Shown: positions 25,821 to 33,426, counted from the first letter of the stretch. The stretch: DNA of 64,000 nt from a bacterium (GCA_002716355.1 PBAU01000003.1:1-64000); one strand, 5' to 3'. A program made the numbers and translations. Notes: a model not told the origin generated them from the sequence alone.

Positions 25821-26627
25821 TCAACAATCTATTCCCCAAGATTTCATGAAAGACAGAGTTTCTTTTACATCATGTACGCGAATCAGCCTAGCTCCATTCA
25901 AAATGCTCCAAAGCGCAACAAACAATGAGCCTTCAAGCCTTTCTTCAATATCTTTTTTTGAAAGCTCCCCAATAAGGGATTTTCTGCTCACTCCAATTGC
26001 TATATTTTTGTTTATTTTTTTTAGCATTTCAAGATTGTTAATTATTTCTATATTGGCATTTTGAGTTTTGCCAAAGCCTATACCAGGGTCAAGGTAGTAT
26101 TTGTCTATGTTGAAATCCTGAAGCTTTTCAGATGCTTCTTGAAAAAAAGATATCAGCTTAAGCATAACTTGAGTTTTATTTAATGGTTTTGCTTGCATTT
26201 TATTTGGAGGCCATAAAGCATGACTGACAATTAAATGTAATTTTTTTTGACAGATTATCTTTAAAGCTTTTTCGTTAGGCATCCCAGAGGGATTGTTGAT
26301 CATGCTTATTTCAAAATTAGATATCTTCTTGATATTTTCAGAGTGGTATGTATCTATGCTTATTTTTGTTTTTTTTGTATTTATCTTCCCTTCTAAGCTC
26401 ATAAGAAAAGGCTCCAGCCTTTTCCATTCTTCACCATGGCTTAATTGCATTGATCCAGGTCTGGTTGATTCTGCCCCTACGTCTATCCATTTTGCACCTT
26501 GATCAGACATTGCGATGCATTCATCCACAGCTTTATCGTTTTCATATCTGCTGTTTACCCAAAATGAATCTGGCGTAATGTTGATGACGCCCATGACTTC
26601 AATGGATGATCTTGTTTTAGTTTTCAA
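25821..26627 (-). CDS. folP: Dihydropteroate synthase
   Basis: A 268-aa TIM-barrel enzyme of folate synthesis that joins p-aminobenzoate to the pterin diphosphate. Diagnostic motifs are VMGVINITPDSFW near the N-terminus, WIDVGAESTRPGS, ISIDTYHSE, INNPSGMP, YLDPGIGFGKT and IAIGVSRKSLIG, and RVHDVKET near the end. Overlaps purM by 11 bases; proS follows after 22 bases. Confidence 0.95.
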   Translation of the reverse strand: MKTKTRSSIEVMGVINITPDSFWVNSRYENDKAVDECIAMSDQGAKWIDVGAESTRPGSMQLSHGEEWKRLEPFLMSLEGKINTKKTKISIDTYHSENIKKISNFEISMINNPSGMPNEKALKIICQKKLHLIVSHALWPPNKMQAKPLNKTQVMLKLISFFQEASEKLQDFNIDKYYLDPGIGFGKTQNANIEIINNLEMLKKINKNIAIGVSRKSLIGELSKKDIEERLEGSLFVALWSILNGARLIRVHDVKETLSFMKSWGIDC

Positions 26628-27651
26628 TTATGACTTTGCCACTGCCGTTATTTGAAATTTCACCAATTTTCCAAGAAGGATAGGGTAGTTCAGATAAACA
26701 CTTCAGGCATTCTTGTTCTTTTTCTTTTGAAATGATTATCCCAAAACCAATTCCCATATTGAATGTTTTATAAGCTTCTTGATCACTTATACCAGACCTG
26801 GAGACAAGCCAATCGACAATAGTTGGCCTCGAGAAAGAAGATGGCTTTATTAAGCAGTTTACATTCTCAGGTATTATTCTTTCGAAATTTCTAACCATGC
26901 CTCCACCAGTGACATGCGAAAAACCTTTTATTCCGCTGATTGAATTGCAAACCTTTTTTGTTAATGGCCAGTAAAGTCTTGTTGGTTCCGATAACTGAAC
27001 TCCTATAGGTGTGGATGAGCCTTTGCGAGGTTGCTTAATGTCTATTTGCATTTCTTCTATTATTTTTCTGACAAGAGAAAATCCATTACTGTGAAAACCA
27101 GACGAGGAAACACCTATCACTATATCTCCAGGCTCTATTTGCTCATGAGGATCTAAGAGTTTGTATTTGTCTGTAAATGAACCAAGCCCAAATCCAACTA
27201 TGTCAATTTCTCCTTTTTCGTAAAAGCCAGGCATTTCTGCTGTTTCTCCACCTAAAAGTACAGTTTCAGAAATGGAGCAGGATTCAGCAATGCCTTTTAT
27301 AACTTTGTAAAAAACTTCTGTATTTAGTTTCCCGGTAGCGTAATAGTCCAAAAAAACATCTGGTTTAGCACCGCTTGCACATATGTCATTTAAAACCATG
27401 CCAACACAATCTTGACCAGCCCAGTTTTCAGTACCCATTTCTAGATGAAGCAATGTTTTTGTGCCCACACCATCGCATGAAAGTGCAAGGTTTCTGTCCG
27501 ATATTTTGACTATTCCAGAATAACCTGCTTTGTTGGGAACGTACCTTTTGTCATGTGTTGCTGACACTAAGGATTTTATTTTCCTCAAGGAATCTTCAGC
27601 TTTTTCTATATTTACGCCTGAGTCTTTGTATGTAATTTTTTTTCTTTCCAT
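26617..27651 (-). CDS. purM: Phosphoribosylformylglycinamidine cyclo-ligase (AIR synthetase)
   Basis: 344 residues: ATP-dependent ring closure making aminoimidazole ribotide in purine synthesis. Characteristic stretches are LALSCDGVGTKTLL, VGMVLNDICASGAKP, FLDYYATGKL, LLGGETAEMPGFY, SSGFHSNGFSLVRK and FSHVTGGGMVRNFERI. I chose ATG 27651 over an in-frame TTG at 27663; either is possible. It heads a seven-gene minus-strand run (purM, folP, proS, S9 peptidase, thiS, thiG, thiE), which mixes purine, folate and thiamine genes that share one-carbon or AIR-related metabolism. Confidence 0.95.
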   Translation of the reverse strand: MERKKITYKDSGVNIEKAEDSLRKIKSLVSATHDKRYVPNKAGYSGIVKISDRNLALSCDGVGTKTLLHLEMGTENWAGQDCVGMVLNDICASGAKPDVFLDYYATGKLNTEVFYKVIKGIAESCSISETVLLGGETAEMPGFYEKGEIDIVGFGLGSFTDKYKLLDPHEQIEPGDIVIGVSSSGFHSNGFSLVRKIIEEMQIDIKQPRKGSSTPIGVQLSEPTRLYWPLTKKVCNSISGIKGFSHVTGGGMVRNFERIIPENVNCLIKPSSFSRPTIVDWLVSRSGISDQEAYKTFNMGIGFGIIISKEKEQECLKCLSELPYPSWKIGEISNNGSGKVIIEN

Positions 27652-27694
27652 GCTTTTTATCAAGTATATATGTAGATTCTAATTTTTTTCAATC

Positions 27695-27700
27695 TAGAAT
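27695..27700 (+). promoter_or_regulatory. Putative -10 element of the NHL-repeat gene
   Basis: TAGAAT ends seven bases before the ATG at 27708, and no Shine-Dalgarno sequence is present. A leaderless transcript is inferred. It lies in the 56-base divergent spacer with purM. Confidence 0.55.
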
Positions 27701-27707
27701 TTAAATA

Positions 27708-28697
27708 ATGGATAGAGATTTCTGGTCATGGTTTGTGACTTGCCTATTTGGCTCTTTTGTTTTGACGTGTTTCATTGTTGTTTTAACAGATAAGCCTTTG
27801 GTTAGATCCGAAATAGCCCCTAAAAAATCAAATCAATCTATTGACATCAGTGAAGATTTTGTGACAGGCGCTTATCTTCCACAAAGTGAATCTTATGTTT
27901 TGCTAGGCGATGTAAACCTTTCTGAACCTTATGGTTTTTACAGGGATTCTGATTATCTTGTTGTTGCTGATCCTCATAGATCTTCAGGCAAAGGCTATGT
28001 GCGTTTTTATGACATTCAAACAAAACAAGAAAATGAAGAAATGAGGCATGTGGCAAAATTTCCTGCACAGGTTTTGGATTTCGGGAAAAAGCAAATTCTT
28101 GTAGATAATGGTTCAGGAGGCTCTGTTAAGGTTATTCAGGGTTCTGTTACTTTGTCAACATATGATGGAGTGAACGATCCTAAAGATGGTTTTTTTGATT
28201 TTGAAAACAGCTTAATTTACATTGCAGATCGTGGAAATAAAAGAATTTTAGTTCTTGATACAAATTTAGAAGTTGTTGCCGAGTGGAAGCCTTCCAATGT
28301 TAATTTTGAGCCAAATGGTTTGACCATGGGTAAAAATGGAATGCTTTATGTGACAGACAAGATCGCTAAGAAGGTATGGGTTTTTGATAAAGGTAAAATT
28401 GTTGATTCGTTTGTGCCTGAAAGTCCAGAAAAATTTCTTTACCCTGGAGGCATTGTTACTGACCCTTGGGGTAGGGTTTATGTTTCTGATTACAGTGCTG
28501 ACAAAATTTATGTATTTGATGCTGAGGGTGTTTATTTAAATCTGATAGATAAGAATTTAATAGATGATCCATCTTTTAAAAAACCTAGAAATTTATTTTT
28601 TGATAAAAGCAGTGGGAGGCTTTTGGTGTCTGCTGGTGACAGGTTGACAAATGCAGGGAGAATATGGAGCGTACCAGTTCCTCTTTTAGAAAAATGA
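27708..28697 (+). CDS. Membrane-anchored NHL/SMP-30-like beta-propeller protein
   Basis: 329 residues: an N-terminal transmembrane helix (about 4-27) followed by an extracytoplasmic six-bladed-type propeller. NHL-like blades are visible as GFFDFENSLIYIADRGNKRILVLD, PNGLTMGKNGMLYVTDK and PGGIVTDPWGRVYVSDYSADKIYVFD. Such proteins act as scaffolds or lactonases; no catalytic residue pattern is clear. Its stop overlaps the start of a 42-aa membrane peptide (ATGA), which in turn overlaps the LarA-like gene, so the three are probably translated together. Confidence 0.8.
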   Translation: MDRDFWSWFVTCLFGSFVLTCFIVVLTDKPLVRSEIAPKKSNQSIDISEDFVTGAYLPQSESYVLLGDVNLSEPYGFYRDSDYLVVADPHRSSGKGYVRFYDIQTKQENEEMRHVAKFPAQVLDFGKKQILVDNGSGGSVKVIQGSVTLSTYDGVNDPKDGFFDFENSLIYIADRGNKRILVLDTNLEVVAEWKPSNVNFEPNGLTMGKNGMLYVTDKIAKKVWVFDKGKIVDSFVPESPEKFLYPGGIVTDPWGRVYVSDYSADKIYVFDAEGVYLNLIDKNLIDDPSFKKPRNLFFDKSSGRLLVSAGDRLTNAGRIWSVPVPLLEK

Positions 28698-28822
28698 AAA
28701 ATTCCGAAAAGTTAAAAGGCAAGAGCTTGAGCCTGTTTAGCGCTTTGCTTCTTTTGTTTGCAATCTGGCTTGGCGTCAAGCTTGCTTTGGTTTTTATGCT
28801 CTGGGTAACCGTGGTTAATTAA
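28694..28822 (+). CDS. 42-residue single-span membrane peptide
   Basis: ATG at 28694 overlaps the NHL gene stop (ATGA), and its TAA (28820-28822) overlaps the ATG of the LarA-like gene. Residues 1-11 are positively charged (three Lys in MKNSEKLKGKS) and about 13-40 are a continuous hydrophobic span (LFSALLLLFAIWLGVKLALV). It fills the whole gap between the flanking genes and is start/stop coupled at both ends, which supports it being real. No family recognised. Confidence 0.7.
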   Translation: MKNSEKLKGKSLSLFSALLLLFAIWLGVKLALVFMLWVTVVN

Positions 28823-30066
28823 TGGTATCTAGATTTTACGGTAAGCAATCATTTGATTTTGAATGGCCTCGTGGTTGGAATGTTGAAACAATGCTTCCTC
28901 AAGAAAGGCCTTTTGTCCTGGATGAATTTGACATTCTTGAAGATGCTCTTGAGCAGCCTGTTGGAACAAGGACTCTTGACAAGGTAGTTAACAAAAAAGA
29001 CAAGATATTAATTATTGTTCCTGATTCAAATAGAGAATTTAGATACGAGCTCGTGCTAAATTCCATCATTCGAAAAATATCAAAAATAAACAAGGACATT
29101 GTTTTTATGATTGTCGGAACCGATATGAATGAACTTTATGTAGAGGATCAATACATAAAGTTCATTAAAGGATTGGATGGTGTCAAAAAAGTCATACAGT
29201 ATTCACCTGAGGATAAGTTTGACTCTAGCGGAAAGACAAAAGCAGGAACTCGTATAAAAACGAACAAGTATCTAAATGCTTTTACAAAAATAATTACAAT
29301 CGATCAGATAAACTTTCATGATTTAGTTGGTTATTCTGGAGGGCCTGAGACGCTTGTAAACACATGCAGTATAGAAACAATTACAAAAAATAGATCTCTT
29401 GTTTTCAATAAGGATAAAACTAGAAATCCAAGATGTTCAGCTGCAAGATTAAAGGGAAACATAATTTATGAAGACTTGATAGAGATATCAGCAAACCTGA
29501 AACCACATTTCAATATAAATATTTTGCTTGATGAAAACAAAAAGATCGCAAGGGTTTTTTGTGGTGATTTTAGCTACTGCCATATGGACGGCTCAAAAGT
29601 TGTAATGGGATTTTATAGAGCTCTTGTTCCCAGGCGTAAAGTTTTAATAGCAAGTGCAGGTGGAGCTCCTTTTGATAACACTTTATCAGAAGCTCTGAAA
29701 GGTATTTTGTTTTGGTATAAAACAGTTAGCCCAAGAGGCGCGTTGTTTTATTCTGCTGAATGTTCATCAGGCTTTGGCAATAAAGAAATATTTAAATGGG
29801 CAGCTTATCCTGCTGAGGTCTTGAGACAGAAGATAATTGATGACTTTAGTCCCGCTGCTTACAATGTTTTGAGGCTAAAAGAGGCTCAAAGACACTGTGA
29901 TATATTCATCAACTCTTCACTTCCGAATGATGAATTGGAATTTCTTGGATTTAAGCCAGTGTCCAATTTTCCTGAAGGTTTGCTTAAGTTGAGAAAATAC
30001 TCTGAGGGCCTCCCTGAGCTTGCATGGATTCCAAATGCTTGTCAGGTTTTGGGTATTCCAGGATGA
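28822..30066 (+). CDS. LarA-like (DUF2088) protein lacking cofactor residues
   Basis: 414 residues related to the nickel-pincer lactate racemase LarA. KILIIVPDSNREF matches the first LarA strand and loop, and INFHDLVGYSGGPETLV corresponds to the LarA motif HFFAGFSGGRKSVLPG. LarA binds its pincer cofactor through the Lys of GGRKS; here that position reads GGPET, and the catalytic His loop of LarA (GLHR) is replaced by GTDMNE. It may be a non-racemase relative or use another cofactor. Coupled to the 42-aa membrane peptide upstream and to smpB downstream (four-base overlap). The last ~70 bases rise in G+C. Confidence 0.6.
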   Translation: MVSRFYGKQSFDFEWPRGWNVETMLPQERPFVLDEFDILEDALEQPVGTRTLDKVVNKKDKILIIVPDSNREFRYELVLNSIIRKISKINKDIVFMIVGTDMNELYVEDQYIKFIKGLDGVKKVIQYSPEDKFDSSGKTKAGTRIKTNKYLNAFTKIITIDQINFHDLVGYSGGPETLVNTCSIETITKNRSLVFNKDKTRNPRCSAARLKGNIIYEDLIEISANLKPHFNINILLDENKKIARVFCGDFSYCHMDGSKVVMGFYRALVPRRKVLIASAGGAPFDNTLSEALKGILFWYKTVSPRGALFYSAECSSGFGNKEIFKWAAYPAEVLRQKIIDDFSPAAYNVLRLKEAQRHCDIFINSSLPNDELEFLGFKPVSNFPEGLLKLRKYSEGLPELAWIPNACQVLGIPG

Positions 30067-30521
30067 AGGTTTTCTCAACAAACAAGAAAGCACATTATCT
30101 ATATGAAATTTCAGAAAAGTTTGAAGCTGGAGTTTCTCTTGAAGGTTGGGAGGTCCGCTCCATAAGGGAGGGTAGGCTGAACCTAAATCAAGCTCATGCA
30201 AAAATCAAAGATGGAGAATTGTGGATCATAGGGTCACACATAGCTCCACTTCCCCAATCTTCTGAAAGTCAGAATTCAACAAGAGACAGGAAGCTTTTAC
30301 TCAAGAAAAAGCAGATACTTGACATTGACAGGAAGATAGAACCTAAAGGTGTGACCGTTGTTCCGCTCAAAGCTTACCAGTCTCGAGGTAGAATAAAGAT
30401 GGAAATCGCCATTGGGAAAGGAAGGACCAAGGCTGACAAAAGGTCAAGGATTCTTGAAGAACTTGACAGGAGAGATGCAAAAGAGTCAGTCAAGAGGGCC
30501 ATGAGGGGAGGCGATTACTAA
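30063..30521 (+). CDS. smpB: SsrA-binding protein SmpB
   Basis: 152 residues: the tmRNA-binding protein that brings tmRNA into stalled ribosomes. Signatures: NKKAHYLYEISEKFEAGVSLEGWEVRSIREGRLNL, GSHIAPL, RDRKLLLKKKQI, KGVTVVPLKAY and the basic tail RRDAKESVKRAMRGG. Start at 30063 (ATGA overlap with the LarA-like stop). It lies 11 bases before ssrA, a common arrangement. Its G+C (53% in a 60-base sample) is far above the gene upstream. Confidence 0.97.
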   Translation: MKVFSTNKKAHYLYEISEKFEAGVSLEGWEVRSIREGRLNLNQAHAKIKDGELWIIGSHIAPLPQSSESQNSTRDRKLLLKKKQILDIDRKIEPKGVTVVPLKAYQSRGRIKMEIAIGKGRTKADKRSRILEELDRRDAKESVKRAMRGGDY

Positions 30522-30532
30522 GATATAGATTT

Positions 30533-30861
30533 GGGGGCGACTGGCTTCGACGGAAGTTGGAACAGTCGGGTTGCAAGCAGGTTTGTCATATCCCTTGATT
30601 GTGACAAAAAAAGTAAACGGCAAAAACGCTTACGCATTTGCTTAATTTAATTTAAGCAAGCTCCTCCTTTCAAGTCCATGTGAGAAAGGGTAGGGGCTCA
30701 GAAATCATGGAACGGCTCCCGGACCGTTATTCGGGGTTTTTGCTTTGAGGCCTGCCGTTTGATTGTTTAGGGTAGGTTGAGCATTTAAAACAATCTAAGC
30801 TTGTAGACACTCGTCTCAATAAGACAACCGGACCCGGGTTCAATTCCCGGCGCCTCCACCA
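30533..30861 (+). ncRNA. ssrA: Transfer-messenger RNA (tmRNA)
   Basis: The 5' end GGGGGCGACTGGCTTCGACG and the 3' end CCCGGCGCCTCCACCA are canonical. GGGGGCG pairs with CGCCTCC to form the acceptor stem (one G-U), the T-arm GGTTCAATTCC is present, and CCA is encoded at 30859-30861. The tag reading frame at 30613-30642 ends at TAA 30643-30645 and reads (V)NGKNAYAFA; whether the resume codon is GTA (30613) or AAC (30616) is uncertain. A TTGCTTAA/TTAAGCAA stem spans the tag stop, as in tmRNA helix 5. Length is 329 bases, one-piece type. Confidence 0.97.
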
Positions 30862-30876
30862 ATCCTGCTAGTTGGT

Positions 30877-30882
30877 TAGAAT
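30877..30882 (+). promoter_or_regulatory. Putative -10 element after tmRNA
   Basis: TAGAAT, 15 bases after the tmRNA CCA, ends eight bases before the ATG at 30891. It would restart transcription for the membrane-protein/rph run as a leaderless message. Confidence 0.45.
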
Positions 30883-30890
30883 CATCATTG

Positions 30891-31355
30891 ATGAAAAAAA
30901 GGCAGATCAATTCGTTCCTTGTAATCATGGTGTCGATTGCAGTTGCTGTCTTTGTCACACAGATACTTGAATCATTGGGTCATTTTGCATTCTCAAGGGA
31001 TCTCATAGAGGAAATCAGTGCGTTTGAAGATCCTGATGAGATGAAAGAGGCTTATGTGTCAATGGTTGAGAAGATGTCCTTTCCAGCAAAGCTTTCGGTT
31101 TTGATTTCGTGGTTTCTCGGAGCCATGAGCGGAGGTTTCATTTCAAGTCTCATGTCCTCAACGAATAAGGTGTTCCATGCAAAGATGATTGGCTACATAT
31201 ACCTTTTCTTCACGATATTGACACTCTTGAACATCCCGCATCCATGGTGGATGTGGCTTTCCGTCTTTCTCATAATCCCGGCTTCCTTTATAGGCAGCAG
31301 CTTCATTCCCGCCAAGGCAAAAGATTCTGAAGAGCCTGAGATCATAGAACCCTAG
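30891..31355 (+). CDS. Hypothetical membrane protein, 4 predicted spans
   Basis: 154 residues. Hydrophobic segments lie at about 9-30, 66-88, 96-115 and 119-138 (FLVIMVSIAVAVFVTQILESL, LSVLISWFLGAMSGGFISSLM, YIYLFFTILTLLNI, WMWLSVFLIIPASFIGSSF), and the tail is acidic (DSEEPEIIEP). I recognise no family. ATG 30891 is preferred to TTG 30888. G+C is about 48%, much higher than surrounding core genes, and it lies between ssrA and three further membrane-protein genes. Confidence 0.7.
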   Translation: MKKRQINSFLVIMVSIAVAVFVTQILESLGHFAFSRDLIEEISAFEDPDEMKEAYVSMVEKMSFPAKLSVLISWFLGAMSGGFISSLMSSTNKVFHAKMIGYIYLFFTILTLLNIPHPWWMWLSVFLIIPASFIGSSFIPAKAKDSEEPEIIEP

Positions 31356-31399
31356 AAACTTTCAGGCACCTTTACAGGTAAATCTATTTAGGTGTAGCC

Positions 31400-31666
31400 A
31401 TGATTACTGATCCCTTTGTCATCCTTTTCGTGCTGGGGCTTCCGCTTTTCTTCCTGGCTTTCCTGATAAGGGATTGGAGTAAGGGCAAGCGAAATCCTGC
31501 ATTTCTCATATTCTTCTTGCCTTGCCTGTATTTCATGTGGAACGGATTTGTTTCGGATGCCTGGGACTATATCGAGGCTGCAAGCTCTGTCGCTTCGGTT
31601 GCAGGGATCATCTACATGATAAAGAGGGCGGAATCGACTGACCTCAAACCTAGAATAAAAGACTGA
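31400..31666 (+). CDS. Small hypothetical membrane protein (88 aa)
   Basis: 88 residues with two or three hydrophobic spans (about 6-22, 31-48 and 56-72), a basic loop DWSKGKRNPAF and a charged end KRAESTDLKPRIKD. No family recognised. It shares the elevated G+C of its neighbours. A short inverted element (CACCT...AGGTG) lies just upstream at about 31368-31394 without a clear role. Confidence 0.55.
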   Translation: MITDPFVILFVLGLPLFFLAFLIRDWSKGKRNPAFLIFFLPCLYFMWNGFVSDAWDYIEAASSVASVAGIIYMIKRAESTDLKPRIKD

Positions 31667-31677
31667 AAGTCAACAAA

Positions 31678-31860
31678 ATGACGCTGATGCAATATTTTCC
31701 ATATCCCTTGCTGAACCAGGGAGGGGCCGGCTTGATTATCGTATTCTTTTGGATAGCGATTCCTATTGTTGCAACCTGCCTTTGTTTCTTGTGTATTTTG
31801 CATACAGGAAAGGAAGGGCAAAGAGTTAGGGCTAGATGTTATAGTATTCAGGATGAATAA
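31678..31860 (+). CDS. Small single-span membrane protein (60 aa)
   Basis: 60 residues with one strong membrane span at about 18-42 (GLIIVFFWIAIPIVATCLCFLCIL) and a basic tail. It starts 11 bases after the preceding gene and its stop overlaps the next gene's ATG by eight bases, the spacing of a translated operon member. No family recognised; it could still be a chance frame. Confidence 0.45.
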   Translation: MTLMQYFPYPLLNQGGAGLIIVFFWIAIPIVATCLCFLCILHTGKEGQRVRARCYSIQDE

Positions 31861-32350
31861 AATATTTTTTGCATTGTTCCTGACATTGCTGTACTGGGTG
31901 TTCAAGAGTTGGATATTCTTGATGTGGCCCATGATTCCCCTGTACCTTTCTGTGTTTATTGCTCTCTTCTGGAAAGACCTAAGAAAAGACTGGATTGCAT
32001 TCCTGAAGAGGCCAGCATTTTCACTGCCTCTCACGCTCTATCTTTTTGCAAGGCTTCATGGAGGCCCTGTTGGAGAGGTTGTTTCAGCTTTTGAGTCACT
32101 TTGGTTTGTATTTGCGCCACTCTGGTTTTACATTGTTGTTGAAGATGTGAAGGCCCGTCCTGAGAAAACTGAACCAGAAAAGGTCAACCCTGTTGCGAAT
32201 GGCTTCAAGTGGGCGCTTTTCGCTTTCATTGTCACTTTCGGCGCTCTTTTTGGGGCTCCAAATGAAAATGCAGTTGCAGTATTGGCAATGATATGGATAG
32301 GATTCGGATTGATCGGTTATGCAAGGGCTGGAGGCTTTAAGAGGAAATAA
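31853..32350 (+). CDS. Hypothetical multi-span membrane protein (165 aa)
   Basis: 165 residues from ATG 31853. Likely spans are 3-21, 23-42, about 82-98, 120-138 and 139-158 (FKWALFAFIVTFGALFG, AVAVLAMIWIGFGLIGYA), with a charged cytoplasmic-looking loop (EDVKARPEKTEPEKVNP). Longer upstream starts exist in frame (31766) but would overlap the 60-aa gene throughout. No family recognised. Elevated G+C; nine bases before rph. Confidence 0.65.
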   Translation: MNKIFFALFLTLLYWVFKSWIFLMWPMIPLYLSVFIALFWKDLRKDWIAFLKRPAFSLPLTLYLFARLHGGPVGEVVSAFESLWFVFAPLWFYIVVEDVKARPEKTEPEKVNPVANGFKWALFAFIVTFGALFGAPNENAVAVLAMIWIGFGLIGYARAGGFKRK

Positions 32351-32353
32351 AAT
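32348..32353 (+). promoter_or_regulatory. Putative -10 element before rph
   Basis: TAAAAT, overlapping the previous stop codon, ends six bases before the rph ATG at 32360. It is the same layout seen at other transcription units here and could give rph its own leaderless transcript. Confidence 0.4.
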
Positions 32354-32359
32354 AGCACT

Positions 32360-33076
32360 ATGAGAGTTGATGGACGAAAATTTGATGAGCTTAGGCCAAT
32401 TGAGATCATTCCAAACTGGACAGAGAACCCTGATGGTTCCGTTTTGATAAAGTGGGGCAGGACATGGGTTTTGTGCACGGCCTCAGTTGAATACAGGTCT
32501 CCCATGTGGCAAAAGGAAAAGGATGAAGGGTGGGTTACCGGTGATTACGGAATGCTCCCAGGTTCGACTGACACAAGGAAGAGAAGGCCTGGCCTGAAGC
32601 CAGACAGCAGAGGCACTGAGATAAAAAGGCTTATAGGAAGAAGCTTGAGAGGTGCATGTGACCTTTCTGCGATACCTGGATGGACCATATCCGTTGATTG
32701 TGATGTGCTTCAGGCAGACGGAGGAACGCGTGTTGCATCAATTACAGGCGGAATGATAGCTTTAAGCATCGCAGCTGAATCAATGGTTGAAAAAGGCCTT
32801 CTGGCTTCTGTGAGCAAACTCATAACAGAGCCAGTGATAGCGATTTCATTAGGGATAGTTGGTGAAGACGCTGTTCTTGATCTTAACTATAAAGAAGACT
32901 CGACTGCTGAGGTTGACTTGAACCTTGTAGGGACATTGAATGGAAAATGCATTGAGGTTCAAGGCACATCAGAGGGAAGGGCGATGGAGAAAGAGGATCT
33001 TGACAACCTTTTGGATTTAGGCTTTAAAGGTCTTTCCAAGGTTTCTGAAATAGCAAAGCCCTTCATTAACGTTTGA
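32360..33076 (+). CDS. rph: Ribonuclease PH
   Basis: 238 residues, the usual RNase PH length. It is a phosphate-dependent 3' exoribonuclease that trims tRNA and other stable-RNA 3' ends. MRVDGRKFDELRPIEI, GRTWVLCTASVEY, GDYGMLPGST, RRPGLKPDSRGTEIKRLIGRSLR (phosphate-binding Arg), WTISVDCDVLQADGGTRVASITGG and DLNYKEDSTAEVDLN are all diagnostic. It lies inside the high-G+C block and shares its composition (52% in a 60-base sample). Confidence 0.97.
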   Translation: MRVDGRKFDELRPIEIIPNWTENPDGSVLIKWGRTWVLCTASVEYRSPMWQKEKDEGWVTGDYGMLPGSTDTRKRRPGLKPDSRGTEIKRLIGRSLRGACDLSAIPGWTISVDCDVLQADGGTRVASITGGMIALSIAAESMVEKGLLASVSKLITEPVIAISLGIVGEDAVLDLNYKEDSTAEVDLNLVGTLNGKCIEVQGTSEGRAMEKEDLDNLLDLGFKGLSKVSEIAKPFINV

Positions 33077-33085
33077 TAGCGATTT

Positions 33086-33310
33086 ATGCTCTATAACCTA
33101 TTCTTTGTGCTGACATGCCTATGCATCGCTTACCTATCAGGAGCTAGAAGCGGAATGATATTCCTTTGGTTCATCCCTTTCCTTTTGATTAAGTTTGTCA
33201 ATCTTTCGACCTATTCGTTAGCTGGCATCTTTCTGATCCTCTTTGTTGTTTGCGTCAGGATAATGCAAAAAGGCACCTATGGTGACACTTGGGGCGAAAA
33301 GGATGTTTAA
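33086..33310 (+). CDS. Small hypothetical membrane protein (74 aa)
   Basis: 74 residues, nine bases after rph, with spans at about 2-18, 22-40 and 42-60 (FVLTCLCIAYLSGA, MIFLWFIPFLLIKFV, LAGIFLILFVVCV) and a polar end GTYGDTWGEKDV. No family recognised. It is the last gene of the high-G+C block. Confidence 0.5.
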   Translation: MLYNLFFVLTCLCIAYLSGARSGMIFLWFIPFLLIKFVNLSTYSLAGIFLILFVVCVRIMQKGTYGDTWGEKDV

Positions 33311-33370
33311 CGAGTGGGGCACTTTTAACTCTATATAGGTATTTCCGATAATCAAGATTATGTTACATAA

Positions 33371-33402
33371 TTAATAAAACAGAGGGAATGCTGTTTTATT
33401 AA
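33371..33402. terminator. Perfect 12-bp inverted repeat (terminator or operator)
   Basis: TTAATAAAACAG (33371-33382) and CTGTTTTATTAA (33391-33402) are exact complements around the 8-base loop AGGGAATG. It follows the last gene of the high-G+C run by 60 bases and precedes the gene at 33427. The A-rich 5' and T-rich 3' arms fit a factor-independent terminator, though there is no long U run beyond the stem; an operator is the alternative. Confidence 0.55.
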
Positions 33403-33426
33403 AGCTTTAAATCCTTTATTATTAGC

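Noticed and set aside
26890-26915. Sequence GCCTCCACCA resembling the tmRNA end
   Set aside because: It is ordinary purM coding sequence (GGG-type motif region) and matches only ten bases.
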